A DNA stretch of 64,000 nucleotides from assembly GCA_914767715.1 (NCBI GenBank), contig OU612075.1, forward strand, positions 8,124,001 through 8,188,000. Direction: 5' to 3'. Below the pieces are notes generated by a model that worked only from the letters and a program-made list of their open reading frames with translations, was not told where the DNA came from and made no database searches. The stretch is from Membranipora membranacea. Its lineage: Eukaryota > Bryozoa > Gymnolaemata > Cheilostomatida > Membraniporidae. Below, one piece after another: positions 36,359 through 48,592 of the stretch (positions are counted from its first letter, which is position 1; every line of letters starts with the position of its first letter). The position numbers were made by a program, and so were the translations under genes.

Positions 36359-37140
36359 TGATTACTAAAATTGAAAATGTCAATTTTTTAGATTTAGATG
36401 TGTTAAAATATGTCTGTGAAGACAACTTTTTTTTGTAATCATCATGCCGAAACTAATTATTGGATTTTGCATTGACTCATATGTCTTCATATGGTTTGCT
36501 GGCGCTTCAATTTTGAAGTCATGACTGTCACTGCCAATTAAATTCGATATTTGATGTGTTCTTTATCAAGGATAAAATGGTTTTACAGGAGTTCAGTAGC
36601 GTTGTTTCACAAGTACCCGTAGCCGACCCGAATCTGAATTTTTATAAATACCCTATACCCGAACCGTACTCTTTTTTGCCTACCCTTTCCTTGCCAGATT
36701 CTTGATGTTTTACTCATAATAATCAGAATCACAAGCATAAGCTGAGTGTGCTGAGCTAACAGGGGGGTCCTACTCAGCGCAAATGCTCCACATCTTAAAC
36801 GAGTTTGGCAACTGTACAACTGAAGCAGGTCAGAACATGCCTTGATATATCAAAATAATTGAACAGAATTTTCCAGCGAATCTTGCCTAGTCTATCATGT
36901 TGCAAAGACATAATTATTATATATTTCCTAATTTGGGAATAAATTGTATCAGCAGCTGCAATAGTCTATGACATTTTTGATAAGCTTGAACAATTTTCCC
37001 ACGCCATGTTTAGGAGAAGTTGATAATATTATAGGAGTCTGGCATATTGGTTGTTTATCTAGCATAAATTTGCTAATCTTCTGCAAAAAAAGATGTTGTT
37101 GACATTGATTCAAGTTTAATTTTCTGTGATCTGTTTTTTC

Positions 37141-37620
37141 AGATTTTTTGGCAAGGTCTTCCGAATTGAGGAGAATTTGCTCATAAATAGTGTTATAGGA
37201 TCTTGTTGATTGAAAACATTGCCTTATCTTAGGTTGAGTGCATCAACTTTTCCCATACCGATTTTCTCCAGGGGGAAACTTGTAACATAACAGACTCCTA
37301 CATAGCGGTTTCTTATCATAAAAAGTCTTTGATCTGTTTATCAGAATTTTTGGCAAGGTCCTCCTTATTTAGAGCATAATTGTTTTAGAAAAATGTAATA
37401 TGATCTTATGATTGGCTGAGTGCTTCAAATTTTCCCACATTTGCAAATCTTCTGCATAAAGATTTGTTGCAGAGGACAATTTATAACTGTGATAATGATC
37501 CAATATAAATGATTTCTAACCTGTTCTTAGACATTTTGGCAAAGTCTTCCTAAGATGTTTATAAAAATGTAATCGGATCTTTTTGATTGAAAACATTGAC
37601 CTTATGATTGGTTGTCATAT
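37141..37620 (+). promoter_or_regulatory. Triplicated ~200-nt unit upstream of TNF-B, possible promoter region
   Basis: TTTTGGCAA(G/A)GTC recurs near 37146, 37347 and 37534, each followed by GATC..ATGATTG or TTGATTGAAAACATTG. Similar words stand upstream of TNF-D (50420-50500) and, less clearly, of its extra exon (49500-49560). Confidence 0.5.
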
Positions 37621-37677
37621 TTAAGAGAAAGCATTTTGATCAATATCACAGTCTTCAACTGAAGAGGAACCTTTGAG

Positions 37678-40600
37678 ATGGGTGCTGAAAATACTGAAAC
37701 AAAGTTCACTAGCAGTGCTGATTTCAAAAGTACCCAGGGGAAATGCAAGAGAAGACCATTTGAGTTAGTCTTGGTGGTTGTGTTCAGCATAGCACTTTCA
37801 GCTTCTTACATTGAGCTACGTTTGCATTTTCTTGGACATCACAATGAGAAGGAGAGCTTATCAGATATCGAACAAGTGAGTTCTATATTTCATCAAAGAT
37901 GAGACTTCAGAATGTATGGTTAAGTTTGACATAGAGAGTGCATATGCTTGAAATAGGTAATGTTTAATGCTGGCTAACACTTTCTCACCCCAGTCACTTT
38001 AATAGACTCCCACCTCAGGTAGCCAACATCCAGTCATCCTAAACTAGCCAAATTAATTTCTAACTAACAATTACACTTCTAGGAAAGCTATGAGGTCCAC
38101 ATTGAGGCTAATGTTTTAATCTTTCAAGTATTTCTAACTTTATGTTTGTAGTTATTATGCAATCATAATTATCATTCTCATAATATATTCCATCACAGGA
38201 CCATTTCTCTGGGGAGATACAATCAAGAGGCAAACACTTACAAAGAGAGCGAAGAAGTAGCAATGAGAGTGAATACAACAAAGAAAGGGAACATGAGCAT
38301 CAGTATCATCAAGGTATGAACACATTACTGTAGAACCAAGGAGTAGAATCAAGGAGTAGAACCATCATGCTTCTCTGCATGGTTTTTCACTCATACATAA
38401 CATCTGGGCTAATTGGTCAATGCCCATCTTACTTTCACATTATGCCTATCAGTGTGATACACTTGAAATGGTGCACTTTGGGGTGTACACTAACAACTAG
38501 TTAATGGCAGATGCTCAATTCATATAAATATACAACTCACCGAATTACACTATTCTACCTCTGAATCGACAACCATCAAAGTAATTTAATCCTGATCGAC
38601 CTGTCCTGTTACGGTGATATCGAACCTAGAGATAGACAAAAACATGGGTGAGAGACAACGTCATGATAGAAAACATATACAAATATAAACAGAACAAGAT
38701 ATTAACTCGCAAGCACAATCACGAAATCATGTTGTTGTTTGTTGTTGTTGTTTGTTGCTGTTTTTGTTGTTATTTTCTGGTGGTTTTATAATACTATCTA
38801 ATACTGAATATGTGGCTAGATATCTGGGTCCTGCTGCCACATATTTCAGCTCCAATTAATATTTTTGTTGTGCTCAGTTCTCTCGGTGGATCAAGAGTCC
38901 CTGAGCTAAGCTCTTTACTTGCTACTAATACTTCACTCACTCTCCCTAATCATCCATGTTCATTCATGTATGAACTAGGGCTTCTCATTCATACTTTTTA
39001 ACATATTTGTGATACTTTGTAGTTGTCTTCTCTTGTACACGAGAAGGCAACTAGCAAATGTAATACATAACATTCCTCATACTCACAATCTCTACTAGGA
39101 TTCACATTACGCGTAACCACATTCATCTAAACTCGTTCACAACAAGTGTCTCAAATTACATCTTGTAAAGTTTTGAGGATGGATACCCGTAACTTCCTGA
39201 GATATAGCCAGATAAAAAGCTCCTCTCGATTTTGTTTATTTGCTTGTTTTGATGGCTCCCTTCAGGTCACATGACTTGTCACAACGTAACTTTATTTCAG
39301 TCTGATCAAGGTATTGGCTGTTGTGATAATAGCTTTCATGGTAGCGATAAAGATAGCTTAGGAAACTAATCTTGAGCTATTCTACAAACTCCATAAATTT
39401 CTATGTGCACTATCCATATGTGTAGCACTATAGTTATCATTTTGTCAGTTGCTATTTATCACATAGCAACCAAAAAGTGATAGCTTCACAAGTCATGAAG
39501 TTTACAGATGGATGGCGATTAATCTCTTAAGATTTTATGATAACATTTAGGAAACTTTATCGGCCCTGCAACAATACCGACCTCTGATGATGTCATGTTT
39601 ATGACATGTCATTAAAATTGCATATAAACAATAAACCAAGCAAAAAAAACTATAAATCAATGTGCTATGCATGTCCACACATGAATCTTCCCAGTTTAAT
39701 TCGATTATCAGTCACTCTAACATCAACATTTTAACTTACAGCGCTCATAATTTGTTAATTTTGTATACACCATTTGCGAACTACGACTTGGATTGCAAGA
39801 TCTTTTGAGTGCAGAAACATCCTTTATTTATTATTGGGAATCTAACCCTCATAAAATCTCATAAAAAATATTTATATCTGATTTTTTTTCTTGTACTTCT
39901 GTAGGCATCGGGAGTGCGAGAATTGCTGCACTGTATGGAGATGAAACAAAGCTGAGTAATAGCTTAGGTATGTTGACCTGCATGGAACAATCTAATTTTG
40001 TACTTATTGTTTCTGGTCATTAACACAAAATATGTGGGCTTGAGTTAGCGTTGGTGCACGAAACGCAGGGGGCGTAAGTGGTATTTACTCATGTTTCAGG
40101 AGAAATTTCGCCACTGAAGATGATGATTGGTCCAAACCATTACCCAGTTCCATATTGTCTCAATGGGTCCTACAGCAATGGTTTTGGTGATGAGTGGTGT
40201 AGGAGACCAGACCAACCAAGTGACATCTATATGATTACAGGTGAGCAAAATTTTACAATGCAGAATTGGTAGGACAGATTTGGCACCCTTGTATATACAT
40301 GAATACATACTTCTGAGTATGACATACATTACACATGAGGTCATTTTATTTCAGGAAGAAACTATGACTACAGATATTTTTCGAAAGCTTCATGGATGAA
40401 CAGAACGGAATCCTCAGAGTACTACACCATTCTTGATGATGTATCAGGTTCACATGGTGGACAGAAGATACAGGTCAACCATCCAGGACTTTACATTATA
40501 GCATCGAACGTGAGTTATCATAGAGCTCTCACTGTCTCAGAGCAAAAATATGGTTTCCTTCAACCATCAAAATATATATTTCTTCCAAATGATCTGATAG

Positions 40601-41637
40601 TGGTATCGATGTAAATCTTTCAGAGATAATTAAAAAATCTGGCTATAACTTTGGTAAGAAGTATCATCAAGTGGCCATGTTGGTGGTGACTGTATTGAAA
40701 ATTGTCACTGAGATAAATGTCGTCTTAAAGTTTTCAAACATTTTAGTTTTGTTTGATTACTTATTGAGATACATATTTGGGGTATTTGGTTGACCTAAGC
40801 TCATTCCATGTGGGCTGCGCGAGGTGAGAAGACATTGAAGAGAGAAACACAGAAAGCCACAATAAATTTTTTCTCATAAACTATGATATATGTTAACAGA
40901 TGCACTTTACAGTGATGCGGGCAAGTAGAGGAATCCCAATGGTAGTCTTATATGGCATCTACATGAACAATGCGACCATGAACAATGAAAGGAAAGTTGG
41001 CAGCTGTTCGCATGTCCATAAAGGAACAAGATTGAATGACGGATCAAAGGTAGTCTCTTGTCCAACTTGGCAGGTAAGGCTTTTGTATGTGTGAGGTTCC
41101 GAAAAATAAGATTTCATTTTCTAGAAAAAATACTGATTCAGCGATGAATTTGCAGATTAATTTCAAAAGCTGTAATCTATGTATCTAATTGGCTCATTTT
41201 CTATTAACAAAATCAACATAAACCTTAACTTTTACTGCCTCCAAATGAAGATGTGCACTGTCATTACTATGAGATAACTGAATATGACATTCTCAGGCTT
41301 CCAAATAATAATTTGAACATATTACTGGAGCAGAATTCATTCCTCTAGCAACTTGGCCAGTCGGTGAATGCAAGAGTGACTTCTTCAGTTCAGGTGAAAC
41401 AGAAATCTTGAGAGAGAAGGGGTGAACACAGATATAAATATGTCCTTATGGTCCCTTGGTTTCATTTTTTTCGTTAGAGAACAACTCTAGAGAGCTAAAT
41501 AAGTCTTCATTTTTTTACAGTTGGTCCGACTGCTTGCAAACGATGTTGTGTATATGAAGATCTGGCCCTATCAATGGTTTGAGGTGAAGGACACAATGCA
41601 CCTGACACTGATCAATCTGAATGACGATGTGCTGTAA
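37678..41637 (+). CDS. TNF-B: TNF superfamily type II membrane ligand, 320 aa, 7 exons
   Basis: Exons: 37678-37875, 38199-38313, 39905-39967, 40100-40240, 40355-40509, 40900-41073, 41521-41637 (963 nt, TAA). Basic KCKRRP flank, membrane segment ~28-45 (FELVLVVVFSIALSASYI), furin-type site RERR at 82-85, motif IAALYGD, Cys ... FGDEWCRR, then the TNF-homology domain: KASWM ... PGLYIIASN, cysteine pair (VGSCSHV ... SCPTWQ), NDVVYMKI and HLTLINL. Lacks the SIFSW exon of TNF-A/C; intron phases are 0,1,1,1,0,0. Closest relatives are TNF-D and TNF-E. Start chosen at the first Met before the anchor; the 5' flank resembles that of TNF-D. Confidence 0.85.
38731..38774. repeat. TTG-rich microsatellite
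   Basis: Imperfect (GTT)n run in TNF-B intron 2. Confidence 0.85.
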
Positions 41638-41850
41638 GTCGAAGACTACATAGTAGCACAGCAAGTGTAGAGTTTAAAGTGCTTAAGATACCTCTGTGCT
41701 CAACAAGGAGTGAACATAGTGTAAAATCATCATAGAATATACTTAATACAACTTAATCTATTAGCTATCATTCATAAATATTTTCTTACTATTCCATGGG
41801 TAAAACTTATGCGTTGGCTGTCTTCGACGAGTTGAACAAAGCTCTTATGT

Positions 41851-41885
41851 TAGTCTGAGCCCCCCAGACTTTTGCCCCTCGCCCA
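41851..41885 (+). repeat. TAGTCTGAGCCCCCCAGAC-type dispersed repeat
   Basis: Same core as at 35236, about 215 nt after the TNF-B stop codon. Confidence 0.65.
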
Positions 41886-42299
41886 TACAAAGCACACAGA
41901 TATTTAGCATCACTCATTCAAAAAAATGATACCTAGATTTGACCAGTACACCAGCATTGTTGATAAACCCCCTGGCTGTCTTGCAACCCCCTTTTCGATG
42001 AGATTAGGTATCATGCTTGTAGATAGGCTTGATGATATTTTGCGTTCAATCACATCTTGACAACAATGAGTTTAGTTCTCTGCTATTTCCTCTGGGCTTT
42101 TCAGTGAGATGTTTACCTGTAACTGCCTCAGGGATTTTTTTAGCCCAAATGGGGCTTCAGTGAGAATCATCTACATTTCATGTTAATTTGTATTAATGTG
42201 TTTTTATGTGTTATCAATTGCATCATACAGCAATATCTTCTGTCTGCATGGTATCATACTAAAATGTGCCATCGTACTTAGCGCTCTTAATCAGTACAA

Positions 42300-42353
42300 A
42301 ATAAAGTTCATATTATTATAATTATCGTTATAATACTTTGTGTATTGAATAAA
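42300..42353 (+). promoter_or_regulatory. Likely polyadenylation signals of TNF-B
   Basis: Two AATAAA motifs (42300-42305 and 42348-42353) about 660-710 nt after the stop codon, in AT-rich sequence. Confidence 0.4.
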
Positions 42354-42738
42354 TGACCCCCACGAAGTTATCATTTGGCTAATTTTCATTGATGCTCCGT
42401 TGTCATTTCCATCCAACGACTTATGATATTTCTCACTACGAACAAGATTTGTATTTTGGATTACATTGCCCATTTGTTGAGTTTGTGAGGCAAATCTTCG
42501 TGGTAATCACTCCAGTCATTGCTGGGTTTGGTGCACCAAGCAACAGAAGCAGCCTAAGGACTGTTTTATGTGTCCATAAGGTAATAACACGGGGTCAGCA
42601 AAAATGAAACTGGCGTGTACACCTCAGTAAAACTTTAAATTGATGACAATCATTTAATCCCAAGAATGAGGCAGATAAAGAGGTTTTGATTCAAGTTGAG
42701 GGCAGGGTAATTATGATACTTGTGTTTATAATATATAA

Positions 42739-42779
42739 TTACAGAATATATGTACATATTAGGTACATATATTCTGTAA
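42739..42779. repeat. Perfect 17-bp hairpin
   Basis: TTACAGAATATATGTAC and its exact reverse complement around a 7-nt loop. Confidence 0.9.
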
Positions 42780-43451
42780 CCTGCAACGATAAGTACTGTT
42801 GTGAATATTGATCAAGTTTGATTAAATTGGATGCATTTGTAGTTGCTTCCCCTTGGGCTGCCACCAGCTTCCCTGAGAAAGATGGGAGTGATTCGAAGTT
42901 TAGGCAAATCGGATCTAACGAGATCGACTGGTAATCAGTATTACGCTATGAGCCTGTACAAAAATTACACAAGCTACCTTTTGTAGTGAAAAAGTCTACC
43001 TTGCCGACCCTTGACAACATTCCATGCTCAGGATATTTTCAAACTTGATCTTGTAAATGTTAGCTGTGACTTCTCTATTGAGAATTAAAGTGTTTAGTGC
43101 AGTTAGTAGTAGATCCATCATGTTGACATCAAAGCCATTATTATATTATTGCTTATGTGCCCAGAATGCCGATCTGTTTTTATTATTGCTTGGGGGCCGG
43201 GCAGTAAAAACAATAGTTTGCAAAACATTTGTGCTAATAAATGAGCCAATTGTCATTGTTTTAACTTTTGAAGCACACGTACTATGTAACTAGCATTTCT
43301 TGGAAGCAGATTATAAACTGGCAGAACATCATTGTGATATCAATTTGGCTCAGCTTACTTTTTATTCATGCTAAGTTTAATGATCAAGTAGGAGGTAAAT
43401 TGGCGTTACGAGAAATCGGAATTCACCTAAATCAACCTATGTATTTCCTCA

Positions 43452-43965
43452 ATAGACAGTTTTCTGAACTCTTATTTATGCCTCAATTCAGATTTGTCCT
43501 CTCTCCACTTTGGTACTTTTAACCCACGCCGCATAGGAAAAACCTGTTGAAAGAGGGTTATCTTGAAAAAGGCTTATGATAGGATGAAACTGATTTTTGA
43601 TTCAGAGTCTGCACCATTGAGAACTCTGTGAGACAGGGTTTCGAAATCATTGGAGGCTTGAATGTTGATAAATCTTAATTTTAGTGACGAAATTCATGAA
43701 AAATTCTGCCAATTTGTCCGCAAAACAGGCAGAAAATGCTATAATTGACTATCCAATTAATAAAATTATTTCCCAAACTCTGTCCATATGAGTTTTCAAT
43801 GTTGCAGATTCTGAATCAAAAATGATTTTTATCCTTTTATAAGCGGTTTTCAAGATAACCCTCTTTTTAGCACGTTATTCCTATGCAGCGTGGGTTAAAA
43901 GTACCAAACTGGAGAGAGGACAACTCCGAATTGGGGCCTAAATCAGATCTCAGAAAACTGTCTAT
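43452..43965. mobile_element. Inverted-repeat (fold-back) element, ~514 nt with ~175-nt arms
   Basis: Left arm from ATAGACAGTTTTCTGA to about 43630; right arm from about 43788 ends with the complement. Arms share TTTTAACCCACG and GAGGGTTATCTTGAAAA and differ by scattered substitutions. Confidence 0.8.
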
Positions 43966-44544
43966 AAAATGCTTGATTATAGATAATCAATCCCAGATCA
44001 CTTTATAAGCATCAACCACGAGAATAAGCAAATTTAGCACAAATCACATTACTGCATCATTTTCATCCATTAATAGTGAGCTTTTTAACTCCACCATATT
44101 AATAACTCTTTTTTTTTATTAATATCACTGCAATTGAATACACCCTATGGACCTGAAATCCTATTGAATCTGTTTAGTCTGGTTTCAATTAAATAAATCA
44201 TGGGCATTCAATCATTTGCTCTATGTCCCTGTGTGTTAATCCAAATTACAATGCAAGATTAGTTTCACGTTTTACGTCTCTCATATACCATCATTATGAT
44301 CCTGCTTGGCTGTAGGCATCATTTTAGAATTTAAGTTATCAATTTTTGGTCAACATGTTGTGCTTGAAGCCTATGGATCAATCAAATTGATTTACAGCTG
44401 CTTAATAAGTGCCTCTAGCTAAAATAGATAGGCTAGACGTGGAATTTGCATTTGGCACTCTTCGAAAATAATAAAGTGACCTCCATACTTGCTGCCAGTG
44501 TTTCCTGTTTAGAGGCTGTTGCACATCAAAGAAAATATTAATTA

Positions 44545-44613
44545 TGTGCAGATCAGCTAATTCCCCTGTTTAATATGAAATTGATGCCAAATATTGCTGA
44601 TAAATCAATCGGA
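44545..44613 (+). repeat. Dispersed repeat, copy 3
   Basis: TGTGCAGATCAGCTAATTCC then ATGAAATTGATGCCAAA. The first part also recurs at 35216-35234, so the source element is longer than the shared core. Lies ~220 nt upstream of the TNF-C start. Confidence 0.6.
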
Positions 44614-44831
44614 TCCAATAAATCAAATTGATGCCAGCATCGATATAAACTAATATCAGATGAGGAAAACATTTTTGTATTTTGACTTCGCAAGCGTGTG
44701 ACCTTCTTATGCAATGCTGTTTATGTGCTGCCAACTTCTTCATTTATAAATTTTTCCTGTAGGTTGTGCAGCAGGTCATTAGCTTTGCAGCAGCATCAAG
44801 ATAGGTTACAATTTGAGCAACAAAATCTCCT

Positions 44832-47800
44832 ATGAACGAGATCAGTGTACAAAAGTTTGAATTGAACCAATCTAAGCTCAACCGCAAGATGAATGGGGAA
44901 AAGCGCGATTCGCTGAACCAAGTGCATACAGTGCTTGTGATTGGAGGGTTTCTCATGCTAACAGCTGTCAATGTCATTCACCAGCTGGAGTTGCAGGAGT
45001 TCAAACTCAGAGTGGCGCAGCTGGAGGACAATATCTGTCACAGAAAGCCCAACGAGGTAAAATTATGAAGTTAATAATCTTGAGCAATTAGTTCATGAGT
45101 AGAAATGTGCACTCATCGATATGAATAAATATCAGTGTGTGCACTCTATGCCAGACAAATGCAGCATACTTCAGGTCTTCGAATACTACATGGCTCTTTT
45201 TACACAAATCAGGATGCATTCAATCGGTCACCAACATTTTCCCTTAAAACAAAATTTGAATTATCTGTATCTTTATACATCAGGCGGGTGAAAGTATTAA
45301 CAAGCTCATGAAGAAGAGAGGTCAATTTGGATTTGGCAGAATAGAAACAGTGGAGAATGTTGCATCCAGAATGAAGCGAGAAGAAGATGATTCAAGGGGA
45401 GATAATGGGAACCTAGACAACCTTGGTAATATCAGCCATGATCAATTGCATGAATGAATATGTGTAATTTGATTATGGAATGAATATCTCATAGTGTTGT
45501 TGATGCAGCGGTATCAACAACAGGACCTAAACTGGGGGGGGGGGGTTGTCCCTTCTGAATTGTCAAGAAATTGTACGATGATCTTTTCATTCAAGGTCCA
45601 AAAATTTAATCCAATTATATTGTTTTTCTTATTTCTATTTCATTTTGCCTTAATCTCTTCTTTTTTTTTTGCTGCAACTCCTAACCAAAAAAGGATAATA
45701 ATCTAAGGCATCCAGACCACAGAGTCAGTGCAGGAACTGTTGAACACGATTAGATTTTATTATCATAATCTTGTATAGGCATACCTGAGCATGACATTGC
45801 TTACATCTACGGAGATCCTGAAGTCTTAGAAGATAACATCAGAAAAGATCAGAAAGCTTCCAACCAAGGTAAGATCTATCTCTGTACTTGAACAATCAAA
45901 CTGCAAGCATGATATTTTTACCAAGTCATACCAAATACTTACACAAACCAGGATAAAATACATATCTAAGTTAAAGAAATGGTCTATATTGTTATTATAA
46001 GAGACAGAACTGCATCTCTTCACTAGTTTTGAAAGTTTTGTAAACAAATTTCCACATTCTAGGAGTGCATCAGTGAGGTGAAGACCAAACCCAATGCTTA
46101 TTTTATCACGTTGTTCCGTGCCATATATACAGCCTATTGTGAATGTGAATATGCGAGTTGGTGTGTCATTTAATCATCTAATAAGCATGCAACATGATGA
46201 TGATTTGCATTCGAACAAGTCTAGCTGCTCTGTCGCCTGTAATATTATGCCACTGACTTGCATTTTCAGTCGTCCGAGCGCTTAAACTCCATTCAAACTA
46301 ATTATGTAAAATTTTACAGTGGATCTGGGCAAATGGCATAGCATCTTTAGCTGGTTGGATCCCATCAAAAGTCTGTTTGATGATTTTCGCAAAGGTCAGT
46401 ATGAGAGTACTACTTGATTCATTCATGTTTTCTAATGACTGGTCACTCAACTAGTAGATCACAAGCATAGCTTAGTTGTATTAACAGAAATGTGTCTCAA
46501 TTTTAGAAAGAGGTCATACCTGAAGTAGCTCAAGCGTGAATATGCTTAGTTTGTAGGAAGTGGGATTTTGCATTTTATGTCCATCCGTTTTCAATTATGT
46601 TGACTAAAAAACATGAAAGGTCAATCCTTTGACTGATGCAGTACCAGTCACGGAACTATTCAAAATGGAGGTAAGCGGGAACGGAAAACAATTATCCACT
46701 GTAGTTAGCAAAACACAGTTTTGAATGGCATTGTTTAAGCAACTAACCCTCAAAACACTCTCACTGCCATAAACATCTGAGCAATCTTCTAGTGTTAAGA
46801 ATAATATCAATTTAGTCAAAAATTTCTTTCCTTTTATAGACCTGTTCTTCAACCACACTAACCCAGCTTACCATACACCAGGAGATGTATGCTTCGAGCC
46901 GTTACTCTGGAGGAACAGGTGGAATGATACTTGGTGTAGACACAAAAAGAAAGGGTTGAAACAAAAAATGCTTGGTAAGTGCTAGATAGAGTTTGTAAAA
47001 ATTACAGTTATTCAAGGTAAGTTGGGTTGTTCTTTGTAGCTCATGCACTTGAAATAAAATGCCAAAAATTTGTGATGCTTGATAAGGTAAATAGGGGCTT
47101 GGGCCTTGAAAAATCGATTTTGTGATGCTCACGACCCCCCCCCCCCCCACCAATACACCTCAAACCCACGACATCAGCTTTACCATCACCTGGGAATACA
47201 TATCAAGTGTGGCAACTGATTGTGGCCTCTCAGCATCCCCAAAAAGGATGGGTGATAGGCAAGCACGGTCGCTTACACCGTATTCACCAGAGCACCTGTG
47301 TAATATGAGCTTACATACCCCACTGCAAGGATCACCTGGAGTGTGAATTTTGGCTTCACTCAGCATTTTAAAAATACTTAGGTTTAACCTATTTCGAAAT
47401 TTAGCTTTGAATTAGATTCCCGTTTGAACTAAATTGAGTCCAGCTGATTTGGCATCTTCTATGACACTTTATTATTTGCTGCCAATGTTCTGTTTTGACA
47501 ATGCTAAGCAAAGCTATGCCTACGTCGAATTACCATTCATGATTCTACTGTAGTGAGAGAGAAAAGATTCCGTTATTTCACTGAAGCGAAATGGATGAAA
47601 GAAAGGAAGGCTAAAGAGAACTTCAACTTGACCACTGGAGGCGCTATAAGAGTAGGACGGTCAGGGATTTACATCATCCATTCAAATGTAAGTACATAAA
47701 GATATTATAACAACTGCAAGGTGGTTGTTGGGCGATTTATATTACATTTGATTAGAGACTCTTTAGTTTTGTAGTTTCTCTTCGCTTACAAATCTTTTTT

Positions 47801-48592
47801 TGGATATGAAATTTCTTGGAATCTGGAAAATCCATTGTCAAGTAAGAATATCCCTTTTATTCTAACTCTCTACATGTTGGTCTTTTATAATTTTTAATAA
47901 TGAATTATGAAGCAATAGTGCCTAAAGGAGTGTCTTTTGTAAACGGCCAAAACCAGATCTTTTTATTGCACCTACATCATCGCAGGCCAGGCCAGGCAAA
48001 GGGACTTATATATACAAACTATGTCAAATTTTAGATACACTTCACAGATGTTGATAAGAGCGGATCCAGTTATACTCTAAATGTACAGCGCGGTGCCGGA
48101 GGTGAAATTAAGCAAATCGCTCAGTGTTTGACTCAATATCCAGCCAATGAGGACAGCATCATTATTCCTTGTCCACTTTGGCAGGTGAGAACTGGTCTAG
48201 CTTTACCAGGACAAACTCAGTAATTCTACCTCCACAAACATGTTCCTATCTATCTTTCTGAATATGAACTGCAGAATTTTCCAAGACATTGTTAACATTT
48301 ACTTCCAAGGACGGACAGGGTTAGATTTTATTTTCCAGAGATGCCCAGAACAGTATATGCTGCTGTCGACCCAGAGAGTAGAGTACCCACAGAGAAAGAA
48401 GATCACTTAGACCCTGTATATGAGTATGATATATATAATAAATCTAAAGGTAATTGATTGTGTTTCTGTTTTGCGTAGTTACATCCACTGCAGAAAGGAG
48501 ATGAGGTGTTCATGGAGTTAAGGAGCTTCAGTTGGTTCAGAGTGGAAAATGACACATTACATCTAGCTCTTATCAAGCTTAACGATTACTAG
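44832..48592 (+). CDS. TNF-C: TNF superfamily type II membrane ligand, 354 aa, 8 exons
   Basis: Exons: 44832-45056, 45284-45425, 45779-45868, 46320-46394, 46840-46974, 47554-47687, 48035-48184, 48479-48592 (1065 nt, TAG). Paralogue of TNF-A with the same intron phases (0,1,1,1,1,0,0) and near-equal exon lengths (142, 90 and 150 nt identical). Membrane segment ~31-49 (VHTVLVIGGFLMLTAVNVI), heptad stretch LELQEFKLRVAQLED, furin-type site RMKR at 104-107 (same offset in exon 2 as TNF-A), IAYIYGD, SIFSW, Cys ... WNDTWC, basic KKKGLKQK, and TNF-homology domain EAKWM ... GIYIIHSN, IAQC ... IPCPLWQ, KGDEVFMEL, HLALIKL. Met at residue 20 could also start the protein, leaving a shorter tail. Confidence 0.87.

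Larger units (their letters stand above)
33764..37677. other. Spacer between lectin gene and TNF-B
   Basis: No exon recognised. Contains a hairpin transposon copy (35971-36097), a tRNA-like SINE copy (36291-36358), copies of two dispersed repeats (35113-35160, 35216-35274) and, from 37141, a triplicated ~200-nt unit leading into TNF-B. Confidence 0.55.
41638..44831. other. Spacer between TNF-B and TNF-C
   Basis: No exon recognised. Holds a dispersed hairpin-type repeat (41851-41885), a perfect 17-bp hairpin (42739-42779), a ~514-nt inverted-repeat element (43452-43965) and a dispersed repeat copy (44545-44613). Confidence 0.55.
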
